Assembly: GCA_035293945.1 (NCBI GenBank) | Contig: DATGLV010000011.1 | Location: 310,001-374,000, forward strand | DNA: 64,000 nucleotides | Direction of reading: 5' to 3' | DNA from: VAZQ01 sp035293945 | GTDB lineage: Bacteria > Pseudomonadota > Alphaproteobacteria > Rhizobiales > Xanthobacteraceae | Shown here: positions 35,325 through 44,135 of the stretch, piece after piece | Position numbering within the stretch: position 1 is the first letter of the stretch | How the letters are laid out: each line of letters starts with the position of its first letter | Made by a program: the position numbers and the translations under genes | The notes under the pieces: generated by a model | The model's input: only the letters and a program-made list of their open reading frames with translations | Told to the model about the DNA's origin: nothing | Database searches by the model: none

Positions 35325-35756
35325 TCAGGCAGCGGCGGGCGCTTCCTGTTCGACCTTCCCCTGGGCATTTGGGCCTGACTCCAAGCCCTTGGCACTCACA
35401 TCGCGATCCACGAGCTCGATCACCGCCACGGGCGCCGAATCGCCATAGCGAAAGCCCGCCTTGAGCACGCGCGTATAGCCGCCATTGCGCTCCTTGTAGC
35501 GGGGACCAAGCACATCGAAGAGCTTCTTGACCATCGCCAGGTCGCGAATTTTCGCCACCGCCTGCCGCCGAGCATGCAAATCACCGCGCTTGCCCAGGGT
35601 AATCAGCTTCTCCACCACCGGTCGTAGATCCTTCGCCTTGGGCAGCGTGGTCACGATCTGCTCGTGCTTGATCAGTGCCGCCGCCATGTTGGCGAACATG
35701 GCGCGACGGTGCTCCGGCGTGCGGTTGAGCTTGCGATGGGCCTTGGCGTGACGCAT
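35325..35756 (-). CDS. rplQ: 50S ribosomal protein L17
   Basis: A 143-residue large-subunit protein near the exit tunnel. It begins MRHAKAHRKLNRTPEHRRAMFANM, the L17 signature, and ends its core with VIELVDRD; a short acidic/Ala tail follows, as in other alphaproteobacteria. It is the last gene of the alpha operon (rpsM-rpsK-rpoA-rplQ). The spacer to the protease gene has no clear intrinsic terminator, so downstream readthrough is possible. Confidence 0.97.
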   Translation of the reverse strand: MRHAKAHRKLNRTPEHRRAMFANMAAALIKHEQIVTTLPKAKDLRPVVEKLITLGKRGDLHARRQAVAKIRDLAMVKKLFDVLGPRYKERNGGYTRVLKAGFRYGDSAPVAVIELVDRDVSAKGLESGPNAQGKVEQEAPAAA

Positions 35757-35846
35757 GACGATTCCCCTAAAGACGAACGACAGCAGATGACAGGCACACA
35801 GAGCCGAACCCGGTCGCCCGTTCGCAGCCCGCTCAGTGCAGCCCGC

Positions 35847-36983
35847 TCAGTAATGATCCTCGAAGCGCTTGGCCAGCTCCTCGATGTTTTCCGGAGGCCA
35901 GCCCGGCACTTCCATGCCGAGATGCAGCCCCATCTGGGCCAGCACTTCCTTGATCTCGTTGAGCGACTTGCGCCCAAAATTCGGCGTGCGCAGCATCTCG
36001 GCTTCCGACTTCTGCACCAAGTCGCCGATATAAACGATGTTGTCGTTCTTGAGACAGTTGGCCGAGCGCACCGACAGCTCGAGCTCGTCGACTTTCTTGA
36101 GGAAGGCCGGGTTGAAGGCAAGGTCGGGAATGACCTCCGCCACCTGCTCCTTGCGAGGCTCCTCGAAATTGACGAACACGTTGAGCTGATCCTGCAGAAT
36201 GCGTGCTGCGTAAGCGAGGGCATCCTCCGGCGTGACAGCGCCGTTTGTTTCGATCGTGAGCGTAAGCTTGTCGTAATCGAGGATCTGGCCCTCGCGGGTG
36301 TTCTCGACCTTGTAGGAGACCTTGCGCACCGGCGAATAGAGGCTGTCGACGGGGATCAAACCGATGGGCGCATCCTCGGGTCGGTTGCGCTCGGTCGGCA
36401 CATAGCCCTTGCCGGTATTGACCGTAAATTCCATCCTGATTTCGGCTCCCTCGTCGAGGGTGCACAGCACAAGCTCTGGATTGAGCACGACGATGTCACC
36501 GACGGTCTGAATGTCGCCGGCCGTCACCGTGCCCGGGCCCTGCTTTTTCACCACCATGCGCTTGGGGCCTTCGCCCTGCATCCGTATGGCGATGTCCTTG
36601 ATGTTGAGGACGATATCAGTCACATCCTCGCGCACGCCCGGGATCGAGGAGAACTCGTGCAGCACGCCGTCAATGTGCACCGACTGAACCGCTGCCCCCT
36701 GGAGCGATGACAATAAGATGCGCCTGAGCGCATTGCCCAGTGTCACGCCGAAGCCACGCTCCAGCGGCTCGGCGACAACGGTCGCCTCGCGCTTGGAATC
36801 GGCGCCAGCGGCAACCTGCAACTTGTTGGGTCTGATCAATTCCTGCCAATTCTTCTGGATAGTCACGTTGTCACCCATCGCTTTGAGCGGCGCGGCTCTG
36901 TCACGCGCATCCCACTCCGCCCGGTGGGACGATTCGGCGGCGGATTCCTCGCCGATCCGGCGGACGAGGGTATCGTTGTTCAT
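35847..36983 (-). CDS. rpoA: RNA polymerase alpha subunit
   Basis: The alpha subunit of RNA polymerase. The N-terminal assembly domain has TIQKNWQELIRPNKL, TLGNALRRILLSSLQGAAV and LHEFSSIPGVREDV. The C-terminal domain that binds UP elements and activators has ELSVRSANCLKNDNIVYIGDLVQKSE and LGMEVPGWPPENI. Two starts are possible. ATG 36983 gives 378 residues, overlaps the rpsK stop (ATGA) and has GAGG eight bases upstream. ATG 36878 gives 343 residues, the family length, beginning MGDNVTIQKNW, but has no ribosome site. I show the longer frame; the first 35 residues are not part of the known fold. Confidence 0.95.
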   Translation of the reverse strand: MNNDTLVRRIGEESAAESSHRAEWDARDRAAPLKAMGDNVTIQKNWQELIRPNKLQVAAGADSKREATVVAEPLERGFGVTLGNALRRILLSSLQGAAVQSVHIDGVLHEFSSIPGVREDVTDIVLNIKDIAIRMQGEGPKRMVVKKQGPGTVTAGDIQTVGDIVVLNPELVLCTLDEGAEIRMEFTVNTGKGYVPTERNRPEDAPIGLIPVDSLYSPVRKVSYKVENTREGQILDYDKLTLTIETNGAVTPEDALAYAARILQDQLNVFVNFEEPRKEQVAEVIPDLAFNPAFLKKVDELELSVRSANCLKNDNIVYIGDLVQKSEAEMLRTPNFGRKSLNEIKEVLAQMGLHLGMEVPGWPPENIEELAKRFEDHY

Positions 36984-37369
36984 ACCCGGCGCCTCTTGCG
37001 CGGGCGGCAGCCATTGTGCGGGATCGGCGTCACGTCGCGGATCGAAGTGATTGTGAACCCGGATGACTGCAGCGAGCGCAGCGCCGACTCGCGCCCCGAG
37101 CCCGGGCCCGCCACCTCGACCTCGAGAGTGCGCATGCCGTGCTCCTGCGCCTTCTTGGCGGCGTCCTCGGCTGCCACCTGCGCCGCATAAGGCGTCGACT
37201 TTCGCGACCCTTTGAAGCCCATCGTGCCGGCGGACGACCAGGCGATAGTATTGCCCTGCGCGTCGGTGATGGTGATCATGGTATTGTTGAAGGTCGCGTT
37301 CACGTGCGCGACTCCAGAGGCGATGTTCTTGCGCTCGCGTTTGCGGACGCGGGTAGCTTCCTTGCCCAT
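36980..37369 (-). CDS. rpsK: 30S ribosomal protein S11
   Basis: A 129-residue platform protein of the 30S subunit. It has the S11 marks ASGVAHVNATFNNTMITITDAQGN, SSAGTMGFKGSRKSTPYAAQ and the C-terminal SIRDVTPIPHNGCRPRKRRRV. It follows rpsM by 140 bp and overlaps the upstream rpoA start. Confidence 0.97.
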   Translation of the reverse strand: MGKEATRVRKRERKNIASGVAHVNATFNNTMITITDAQGNTIAWSSAGTMGFKGSRKSTPYAAQVAAEDAAKKAQEHGMRTLEVEVAGPGSGRESALRSLQSSGFTITSIRDVTPIPHNGCRPRKRRRV

Positions 37370-37509
37370 TCTCGATTTCCTTTCGCGGCCCGGCGCCCTC
37401 TCAAGGCGGAGCCCTTAAGCTTAGCTTCGTACTTATGTCCGAGATCGACACTTGGCCGCGCTCCTCGGCAAACTGCTGGGTCGCGTGGTGGAGGCGGGCT
37501 TTAGAGCCC

Positions 37510-37878
37510 CTACTTCTTCTTGCCGGCAATGGCCTTGGCCGGGCCCTTGCGAGTTCGAGCATTGGTGTGGGTGCGCTGGCCGCGAACCGGCAGACCGCGG
37601 CGGTGCCGCAATCCTCGGTAGCAACCGAGGTCCATCAGCCGCTTTATGTTCATGGCGGTCTCGCGCCGCAGATCGCCTTCCACGATATAGTCACGATCGA
37701 TGACTTCGCGAATCTGCAACACTTCCTGGTCGGTGAGCTGGGCCACTCTCCGGGCCTCGGGAATCCCGACTTTCGTCATGATTTCATTGGCCTTTTTTGG
37801 GCCGATCCCGTGGATATATTGCAGCGCAATAACAACGCGCTTGTTAGTGGGGATATTGACGCCGGCGATGCGGGCCAC
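37510..37878 (-). CDS. rpsM: 30S ribosomal protein S13
   Basis: A 122-residue small-subunit head protein that contacts the P-site tRNA and the 50S subunit. It begins ARIAGVNIPTNKRVVIALQYIHGIG and has the tail RGLPVRGQRTHTNARTRKGP. The GTG at 37878 has an AGGAG site nine bases upstream and gives the family N-terminus. A longer in-frame form to 37902 adds eight residues unlike S13. It heads the alpha operon, 174 bp after adk. Confidence 0.96.
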   Translation of the reverse strand: MARIAGVNIPTNKRVVIALQYIHGIGPKKANEIMTKVGIPEARRVAQLTDQEVLQIREVIDRDYIVEGDLRRETAMNIKRLMDLGCYRGLRHRRGLPVRGQRTHTNARTRKGPAKAIAGKKK

Positions 37879-38052
37879 GATTGCTTCTCCTGCTGCCGGC
37901 ATGGAATATGGGCCGGCGGATCATGATTTTCCAGTTAGCGGAAGGGGTTAACCGCAAGCGATAACACGACACCCTCCCCGGTTTCCGGGGCGCGGCATCG
38001 TTTTAACTTCTCAAACTGGATGCTGGCTTTTAATGGATTCAATTGCCTCTCG

Positions 38053-38841
38053 TCAACCTCGGCGCGACTTGCTTTTGCCCAGCGTCGTCTTGCCGCGGGC
38101 ACTGGGCTTACGGTCGGTTCTGCTACGCGTCGCAGCGCGGTCGGAGCGCGAAGTCGCAACGCTCTTTCGCGCAACCTTCAAGGGTAAGGTCACCTTTGCG
38201 GGAGCGGCCTTGGCGGCCGCCTTGGCAACGGCCTTCCCGGAAGCTGCCTTCCTATCGACAGGGGCTTGAAGCGCGGACTCGATGGCGCTCGCCACTTCAG
38301 GGATCGGCGCCATGCCGTCAACCGATTTCAGCGCATTCTGGCTGCGATAGTAATCGACTAACGGCGCCGTCTGTTCCTGGTAGGCCTCGATGCGCGTTCG
38401 CAGAATTTCGGGATTGTCGTCATTGCGCATCGCCTCGCCGCGCGCTTTGGCTTCGGCCACGCGATTGGCGATGCGATCGTGCAGGATCTGCGGATCGACC
38501 TTGAGCTCTATCACGCCGTCGAGTTTCAGCCCTTTGGCGCTGAGCATACGGTCGAGCGCCACCGCCTGCGGCACGGTCCGGGGAAATCCGTCAAGGATGA
38601 AACCCCTCCTCGCATCCGGCTGATCGATACGATCGGCCACAATCGCCACCACCAAATCGTCCGGACACAGCTCGCCGCGGGCCATGATGTCCTTGGCGCG
38701 GATGCCGATCGATGTTCCGGCTCCCACTGCGGCGCGCAACATGTCGCCGGTGGAGAGCTGAACGATCCCGTATTTCTTGACAAGACGCTGTGCTTGAGTG
38801 CCCTTCCCCGCCCCCGGCGGGCCGAGCAGGATCAGCCTCAT
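38053..38841 (-). CDS. adk: Adenylate kinase with a long basic C-terminal tail
   Basis: ATP:AMP phosphotransferase. The core (1-192) has the P-loop GPPGAGKGTQ (8-17), the AMP site LSTGDMLRAAV, GFILDGFPRT and the short LID form (no zinc Cys, no long LID), as in other alphaproteobacteria. The core ends with EVASAIESALQA. About 70 extra residues follow, first KAVAKAAAKAAPAK-type Ala/Lys repeats and then a Ser/Arg/Lys-rich stretch ending KSKSRRG, about one-third basic. The tail is not part of the usual enzyme. The ATG overlaps the secY stop (ATGA). Confidence 0.95.
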   Translation of the reverse strand: MRLILLGPPGAGKGTQAQRLVKKYGIVQLSTGDMLRAAVGAGTSIGIRAKDIMARGELCPDDLVVAIVADRIDQPDARRGFILDGFPRTVPQAVALDRMLSAKGLKLDGVIELKVDPQILHDRIANRVAEAKARGEAMRNDDNPEILRTRIEAYQEQTAPLVDYYRSQNALKSVDGMAPIPEVASAIESALQAPVDRKAASGKAVAKAAAKAAPAKVTLPLKVARKSVATSRSDRAATRSRTDRKPSARGKTTLGKSKSRRG

Positions 38842-40169
38842 CTCCTACGCCCCCTCAGTTTTGAACGTTTGATCAGGCCTTCATATTGATGCGCGAGCAG
38901 ATACCCCTGTATCTGCGCGACCGTGTCCATGGTCACGCTGACCACGATCAGGAGCGACGTGCCCCCGAAGTAGAACAGACCCGGCTGGTAGTAGGTCAGG
39001 ATCTCCGGGCACAGGCACACCAGCGCAAGATATCCGGCGCCGATGACCGTGATGCGTGAAAGCACATAGTCGATATACTCGGCGGTGCGCTCGCCGGGAC
39101 GGATGCCGGGGATGAAGCCGCCATGCTTCTTCAGGTTCTCCGCCGTCTCGGTCGGATTGAACACGATCGCCGTGTAAAAAAACGCGAAAAAGACGATGAG
39201 ACCAATATAGAAGATCAGGAACAGCGGCCGGCCGTGGCCGAGCTGCGAGGTGAGTGTGATGAACCAATCAGGACCGGAACCGGAGTTGAGATTCGCGACC
39301 GTGGCCGGCAGCAGCAGCAGCGAGGACGCGAAGATCGGGGGAATGACGCCGGAAGTATTGAGCTTGAGCGGCAGATGCGAGGACTGGCCCTCGAACATGC
39401 GATTGCCCACTTGCCGCTTCGGATATTGGATCAACAGCCGCCGTTGGGCCCGCTCCATGAACACGATAAAGGTGATGACGGCCACCGCCATGACCATCAC
39501 CGCAAGGATCAGCATGCCGGACAACGCGCCCTGACGCCCGAGTTCAAGCGTCTGGGCCAGTGCGGCGGGTAGCCGAGCCACGATACCCGACATGATGATA
39601 AGCGAGGTGCCGTTGCCGATGCCGCGTGCGGTGACCTGCTCGCCGAGCCACATAAGGAAGATGGTGCCGCCGGTCAGCGTGATCACGGTCGAGACCACGA
39701 ACATGAGACCTGGTTGGCTCACCACATTTCCGGAGCCTTCGAGACCTACCGCAATTCCATACGACTGGAAGGCGGCCAGCACCACGGTCAGATACCGCGT
39801 ATACTGGTTCATGGTCTTGCGGCCGGATTCCCCCTCCTTCTTCAGCTGCTCGAGCGTAGGTGAAACCGTCGTCATCAGCTGGATGATGATCGAGGCGGAA
39901 ATGTAGGGCATGATGTTCAGGGCGAAGATCGCCATGCGCTGGATGCCGCCGCCCGAGAACATGTTGAACATGCCGAGGATGCCGCCAGCCTGGGTTTGGA
40001 ACACCTGATCCCAGACGTTAGGGTCGATGCCAGGCAGCGGTATGTAAGTGCCGAGCCGGTAGACCAAGAGCGCGCCCAAGGTGAACCAGATGCGCTTCTT
40101 CAGCTCCTCCGCCTTGGCCAGCGCCGAGAAATTTAGGTTGGCTGCAAGTTGTTCCGCTGCTGAGGCCAT
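38838..40169 (-). CDS. secY: Preprotein translocase subunit SecY
   Basis: A 443-residue ten-helix channel protein of the SecYEG translocon. Marks: RIWFTLGALLVYRLGTYIPLPG, FNMFSGGGIQRMAIFALNIMPYISASIIIQLM, TRYLTVVLAAFQSYG, SHLPLKLNTSGVIPPIFASS and GERTAEYIDYVLSRIT. It lies in the spc operon between rplO and adk; the stop overlaps adk by four bases. Confidence 0.97.
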   Translation of the reverse strand: MASAAEQLAANLNFSALAKAEELKKRIWFTLGALLVYRLGTYIPLPGIDPNVWDQVFQTQAGGILGMFNMFSGGGIQRMAIFALNIMPYISASIIIQLMTTVSPTLEQLKKEGESGRKTMNQYTRYLTVVLAAFQSYGIAVGLEGSGNVVSQPGLMFVVSTVITLTGGTIFLMWLGEQVTARGIGNGTSLIIMSGIVARLPAALAQTLELGRQGALSGMLILAVMVMAVAVITFIVFMERAQRRLLIQYPKRQVGNRMFEGQSSHLPLKLNTSGVIPPIFASSLLLLPATVANLNSGSGPDWFITLTSQLGHGRPLFLIFYIGLIVFFAFFYTAIVFNPTETAENLKKHGGFIPGIRPGERTAEYIDYVLSRITVIGAGYLALVCLCPEILTYYQPGLFYFGGTSLLIVVSVTMDTVAQIQGYLLAHQYEGLIKRSKLRGRRR

Positions 40170-40222
40170 GGTCCTGAAGCTCCGCTCGCCGCCCTTATGA
40201 GACTCCCCGACCTATATAGGGA

Positions 40223-40714
40223 TCAGGCTGCCTGTTCGCCTGCCTCGCGCGCCGGTGCCAGAATTGTGACCGAACCGCCGGCCTTCTCCACTGCCGCGAT
40301 CGCCGGCTTGGAGGCTCCCCAGACCGACAGAGCGATCTTGGATTTGAGTTCCCCCAATCCCAGGATCCGCACGCCGTCCAGCTGCCGCCTGAGAACGCCT
40401 GCCTTGACCAGAGCCGCGCCGTCGATGAGCGCCGCCGGATCGAGCTTGCCTGCATCGATCGCCGCCTGGATACGCCCCAGATTAACCTCGTTCAGCTTGC
40501 GTGCAAACGGGGAGTTCTTGAACCCGCGCTTGGGAAGCCGCCGATGCAGCGGCATCTGGCCGCCTTCGAAACCCTTGATGCGCACGCCAGAACGCGCGGT
40601 CTGCCCCTTGCCGCCACGGCCGCCCGTCTTGCCGGTGCCGGACCCGATGCCGCGACCGATGCGCGCACGCTTTTTGCGGGCGCCGGGGCGATCTGAAATC
40701 TCGTGGAGCTTCAT
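40223..40714 (-). CDS. rplO: 50S ribosomal protein L15
   Basis: A 163-residue late-assembly 50S protein. It begins MKLHEISDRPGARKKRARIGRGIGSGTGKTGGRGGKGQ, which is the glycine- and arginine-rich L15 signature, and continues GFEGGQMPLHRRLPKRGF. It is in its usual place between rpmD and secY. Confidence 0.97.
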   Translation of the reverse strand: MKLHEISDRPGARKKRARIGRGIGSGTGKTGGRGGKGQTARSGVRIKGFEGGQMPLHRRLPKRGFKNSPFARKLNEVNLGRIQAAIDAGKLDPAALIDGAALVKAGVLRRQLDGVRILGLGELKSKIALSVWGASKPAIAAVEKAGGSVTILAPAREAGEQAA

Positions 40715-40808
40715 TATAGCCGTCCTTGTGTGGCCGTCCTCGCAACGGCCGTCGTTTTGTCATGCGGCAGCGTGGCCCGCCCACGAGGGGCTGCAGCGCG
40801 TGCGAACT

Positions 40809-41003
40809 CTAATCATCACCGACCACACACACGAGGTGCTGGACCTTGGCGATCATGCCGCGAACCTCCGGCGTGTCAGCTAGCTCGGCGGTGCGGCCAA
40901 TCCGGTTGAGCTTTAGTCCAACCAGCGTTTCGCGCTGAGTGTGATGACGGCGGATCGGGCTCCCGATCTGTTTGACCTTGATCGTCTTGTCGGACCTGCT
41001 CAT
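40809..41003 (-). CDS. rpmD: 50S ribosomal protein L30
   Basis: A 64-residue protein with the short bacterial L30 form: IKVKQIGSPIRRHHTQRETL then GLKLNRIGRTAELADTPEVRGMI. It lies between rpsE and rplO, as usual in the spc operon. Confidence 0.96.
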   Translation of the reverse strand: MSRSDKTIKVKQIGSPIRRHHTQRETLVGLKLNRIGRTAELADTPEVRGMIAKVQHLVCVVGDD

Positions 41004-41029
41004 TTCGGCCTCTTAGTGTCCTGGAAGGC

Positions 41030-41572
41030 TTACTCGGCGACCTGCTCGGTGTCGCCTTCGCGGCGGCGCGCCTGCAGGGTCGATACTTTGATGTTACGCC
41101 GCGCCGCGACCGAGCGCGGGGAATCCTGACGCTTCAACGCATCGAACGTCGCGCGCACCATATTGTAGGGGTTTGACGAGCCCATCGACTTCGCCACCAC
41201 GTCCTGCATGCCAAGGGTCTCGAACACCGCGCGCATTGGGCCGCCAGCAATGATGCCGGTGCCGGGAGGCGCCGCCCGCAAATACACCTTGCCGGCGCCG
41301 TGCCGGCCCGCCACGTCATGGTGCAGCGTGCGGCCTTCGCGCAGCGGGACGCGAATGAGCGCGCGCTTGGCGGCCTCGGTTGCCTTGCGGATCGCCTCCG
41401 GCACCTCGCGCGCCTTGCCGTGGCCGAAGCCGACCCGCCCCTTCTCGTCGCCAACAATGACGAGCGCGGCAAACCCGAACCGCCGGCCGCCCTTCACCAC
41501 CTTGGCCACGCGATTGATGTGGACCAGCTTGTCGGTGAATTCGCTCTCTTCGCGCTCGCGCTCACGTGCCAT
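41030..41572 (-). CDS. rpsE: 30S ribosomal protein S5
   Basis: A 180-residue protein involved in mRNA unwinding and decoding accuracy. Double-stranded-RNA-like N-domain: LVHINRVAKVVKGGRRFGFAALVIVGD. C-domain: APPGTGIIAGGPMRAVFETLGM and GSSNPYNMVRATFDAL. It is in its usual position between rplR and rpmD. Confidence 0.97.
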   Translation of the reverse strand: MAREREREESEFTDKLVHINRVAKVVKGGRRFGFAALVIVGDEKGRVGFGHGKAREVPEAIRKATEAAKRALIRVPLREGRTLHHDVAGRHGAGKVYLRAAPPGTGIIAGGPMRAVFETLGMQDVVAKSMGSSNPYNMVRATFDALKRQDSPRSVAARRNIKVSTLQARRREGDTEQVAE

Positions 41573-41659
41573 TGATCGGGTTTCCGTTCGAGACAGTTTT
41601 TCGGGTTTTGCTCTGTTGCCTTGTTGCTTTCGGACTCGGTTCGCTTTCGGCCGATCCCG

Positions 41660-42022
41660 TCAGAATTTCAGGCCGCCCTCGCGTGCGGCTTCCGCCAGCG
41701 CCTTGACGCGCCCATGATAGCGATAGCCGCCGCGGTCGAAGACCACGTCGGTGATGCCTTTGCCGACCGCGCGCGAAGCCACAAGCTTGCCGACGGTTTT
41801 GGCAGCGTTGATGTCGGCGCCGGTCTTTAGGCCTTCGCGCGTCTCCTTCTCAAGCGAGGACGCGGAGGCGAGCGTCTCGCCTTTCTCGTCATCGATGATC
41901 TGCGCATAAATGTGCTTGGACGAGCGGAACACCGATAGCCGCGCCCGGCCGCCGGCCGCGCGTCTGATGGTACGGCGCACCCGCCCCGTCCGTCGCTCAC
42001 CGCGATCTTTCACTGTCGCCAT
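41660..42022 (-). CDS. rplR: 50S ribosomal protein L18
   Basis: A 120-residue 5S-rRNA-binding protein. Marks: RLSVFRSSKHIYAQIIDDEKGETLASASS and DVVFDRGGYRYHGRVKALAEAAREGGLKF. It lies 22 bp after rplF. Confidence 0.97.
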   Translation of the reverse strand: MATVKDRGERRTGRVRRTIRRAAGGRARLSVFRSSKHIYAQIIDDEKGETLASASSLEKETREGLKTGADINAAKTVGKLVASRAVGKGITDVVFDRGGYRYHGRVKALAEAAREGGLKF

Positions 42023-42044
42023 GGCCTATTCCTGTCCAGTCCGT

Positions 42045-42578
42045 CTACTTCTTCTTGCCTTGCTTGCGGAAGATGAACTCCTCCACATATTTGATGCCTT
42101 TGCCTTTGTACGGCTCTGGTGGCCGGTAGTCGCGGATATTGGCGGCAACCTGCCCGACCTTCTGCTTGTCGATGCCGGCCACGACGATCTCGGTCGGCTT
42201 AGGGGTCGCAATTGTGATGCCGTCCGGGATTGGATGCACGATGTCGTGGCTGTAGCCGAGCGCGATCTGCAGGTTCTTGCCCTGCACCGCGGCACGGTAA
42301 CCGACGCCGGTGATCTCCAAGCGCCGCTCGAAGCCCTTGGTGACGCCGGTCATCAGATTGGCGACCAGAGCGCGCGAGGTGCCCCACAGCGCGCGCGCGA
42401 CCTTGGTCTCAGTGCGCGGGTCGACCTTTATGCCGCCGGCCTCGACCTTGACGGCGACATCGCCGTGCAGCACCAGCTGTAAGGCGCCCTTGGGCCCTTT
42501 CACCTTGACGGTCTGGCCCTCCACGGTGGCGGTGACCCCCGCCGGGATTGGGACCGCCTTTTTTCCTACTCGCGACAT
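42045..42578 (-). CDS. rplF: 50S ribosomal protein L6
   Basis: A 177-residue protein near the factor-binding site. It begins MSRVGKKAVPIPAGV and carries GYRAAVQGKNLQIALGYSH and the signature PPEPYKGKGIKYVEEFIFRKQGKKK. The frame is open to 42797, but the MSRVGKK start fits the family and the extension is rpsH read in another frame. Confidence 0.97.
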   Translation of the reverse strand: MSRVGKKAVPIPAGVTATVEGQTVKVKGPKGALQLVLHGDVAVKVEAGGIKVDPRTETKVARALWGTSRALVANLMTGVTKGFERRLEITGVGYRAAVQGKNLQIALGYSHDIVHPIPDGITIATPKPTEIVVAGIDKQKVGQVAANIRDYRPPEPYKGKGIKYVEEFIFRKQGKKK

Positions 42579-42633
42579 GACTCTGTTCCGTCTGCGACTT
42601 GTTCTGCCTGCACCTGTTTGGTCCGGCCCTGCC

Positions 42634-43032
42634 TTAGAACACCGTGCAAAGAATCTCGCCGCCGACATTGGCGTCGCGGGCGTCGTGATCCGCCATGACG
42701 CCCTTGGGCGTCGACAGGATGGCGATGCCCAGGCCGTTGTTGACCCGCGGCAGCGCCCTGACTGAAGCGTAGACGCGACGACCCGGCTTGGAGACACGGG
42801 CGATTTCCCGGATCACCGGCTCGCCGCCGAAATATTTGAGCTCGATCTCGAGCTCCGCCTGACCATTGGAATGCTCGACCGCGGCATAGCCGCGGATGAA
42901 GCCTTCGCTCTTGAGCACATCTAATACGCTCTTGCGCAGCTTGGACGCAGGCGTTGAAACCTTCGACTTGCTGCGCATCTGCGCATTGTGAATGCGTGCG
43001 ATCATGTCGCCGAGCGGATCATTCAATGCCAT
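42634..43032 (-). CDS. rpsH: 30S ribosomal protein S8
   Basis: A 132-residue central-domain 16S-binding protein that, in E. coli, also represses the spc operon through its mRNA. Marks: NDPLGDMIARIHNAQMRSKSKV at the start and GLGIAILSTPKGVMADHDA with a GGEILCTVF end. Confidence 0.97.
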   Translation of the reverse strand: MALNDPLGDMIARIHNAQMRSKSKVSTPASKLRKSVLDVLKSEGFIRGYAAVEHSNGQAELEIELKYFGGEPVIREIARVSKPGRRVYASVRALPRVNNGLGIAILSTPKGVMADHDARDANVGGEILCTVF

Positions 43033-43045
43033 CGCGCGACGCTCC

Positions 43046-43351
43046 TTACCAGCTCGACTTGACCAAGCCCGGGATCAGGCCCTTGGAACCAAGCTCCCGG
43101 AGCGCGATGCGGCTCATTTTCAGCTTGCGATAAAAGGCTTTCGGGCGGCCCGTAACCTCGCAGCGGTTGTGAACGCGCGAGGGAGAAGAATTACGCGGCA
43201 GCTCGGCAAGCTTGAGGGCGGCCGCGAAGCGGTCCTCGGTCGGCCGGTTCTTGTCGCGGGCGATCGCCTTAAGCCGTGCCCGCCGGCTCGAGAACTTCCT
43301 GGTCAACCGGCGGCGCCGGTTGTTCTTCTCGATCGAGCTCTTCTTCGCCAT
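43046..43351 (-). CDS. rpsN: 30S ribosomal protein S14 (zinc-independent form)
   Basis: A 101-residue 30S head protein. It has RRRRLTRKF, RNSSPSRVHNRCEVTGRPKAFYRKLKMSRIALRE and the SSW end. Only one Cys is present, so this is the longer, zinc-free S14 form. Confidence 0.97.
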   Translation of the reverse strand: MAKKSSIEKNNRRRRLTRKFSSRRARLKAIARDKNRPTEDRFAAALKLAELPRNSSPSRVHNRCEVTGRPKAFYRKLKMSRIALRELGSKGLIPGLVKSSW

Positions 43352-43391
43352 TCTGGTCTCCTGAATTTCCGCGTTTGAAGCGCAAGCCGCC

Positions 43392-44135
43392 TCACTGCCG
43401 GAAGGGAAAGTTGAACGCGGTCAGCAATGCACGCGCTTCGGCATCGGTTTTCGCCGTCGTGCAGACCGTGATGTCCATGCCCCAGACGTCGGACACCTTG
43501 TCGTAATCGATCTCCGGGAAGATGATGTGCTCCTTGATGCCCAGCGTATAGTTGCCGCCACCATCGAAGCTCTTGGGGTTGAGGCCGCGGAAGTCGCGCA
43601 CCCGCGGCAGCCCGATATTGATCAGGCGATCCATGAACTCGTACATGCGCGCCTTGCGCAGCGTGACCTTGCAACCAATCGGCTGTCCGTCACGCACCTT
43701 GAAGGTCGCGATCGACTTGCGGGCCTTGGTGACCACCGCCTTCTGCCCGGAGATCATCCCGAGATCGGTGGCGGCCTGCTCCACCTTCTTGCGATCGTTG
43801 ACCCCCTCGCCGATCCCCATATTGATGACGATCTTCTGCAGGACCGGCACCTCCATGGGATTCTTGTAGCCAAACTCCTTGGTGAGCTTCGGCCGCACCA
43901 CCTCTTCGTAATAGGTCTTGAGCCGGGGCGTGACGTGCTCCTCCGGAGCCGGAGCCACCGCCTCGGCCCTCGCCGCCTTTGCGGCTCCCGCGCCTTCACC
44001 CTTCTCGGCGGGCGCCTGGCCTTTGGCAGCCTTCGGCGCCTGCCCCTTTTCGCCCTTCTCGGGCTTGGCAGCGCGCTGAGCCTTCCCCGGCTTGTCCGAC
44101 TTCTTGGCTTCAGGCTTTTCCTTTTTGTCAGCCAT
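43392..44135 (-). CDS. rplE: 50S ribosomal protein L5 with a basic N-terminal extension
   Basis: A 247-residue 5S-rRNA-binding protein. The L5 core starts near residue 69 (TPRLKTYYEE) and has GEGVNDRKKVEQAATDLGMISGQKAVVTKARKSIA and RDFRGLNPKSFDGGGNYTLGI. About 67 residues of Lys/Ala/Glu/Pro-rich sequence (MADKKEKPEAKKSDKPGKAQ onward) precede it; usual L5 is about 180 residues. The ATG at 44135 overlaps the rplX stop (ATGGCTGA), so the extension begins with a well-coupled start. An in-frame extension to 44369 runs inside rplX and is rejected. Confidence 0.95.
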   Translation of the reverse strand: MADKKEKPEAKKSDKPGKAQRAAKPEKGEKGQAPKAAKGQAPAEKGEGAGAAKAARAEAVAPAPEEHVTPRLKTYYEEVVRPKLTKEFGYKNPMEVPVLQKIVINMGIGEGVNDRKKVEQAATDLGMISGQKAVVTKARKSIATFKVRDGQPIGCKVTLRKARMYEFMDRLINIGLPRVRDFRGLNPKSFDGGGNYTLGIKEHIIFPEIDYDKVSDVWGMDITVCTTAKTDAEARALLTAFNFPFRQ

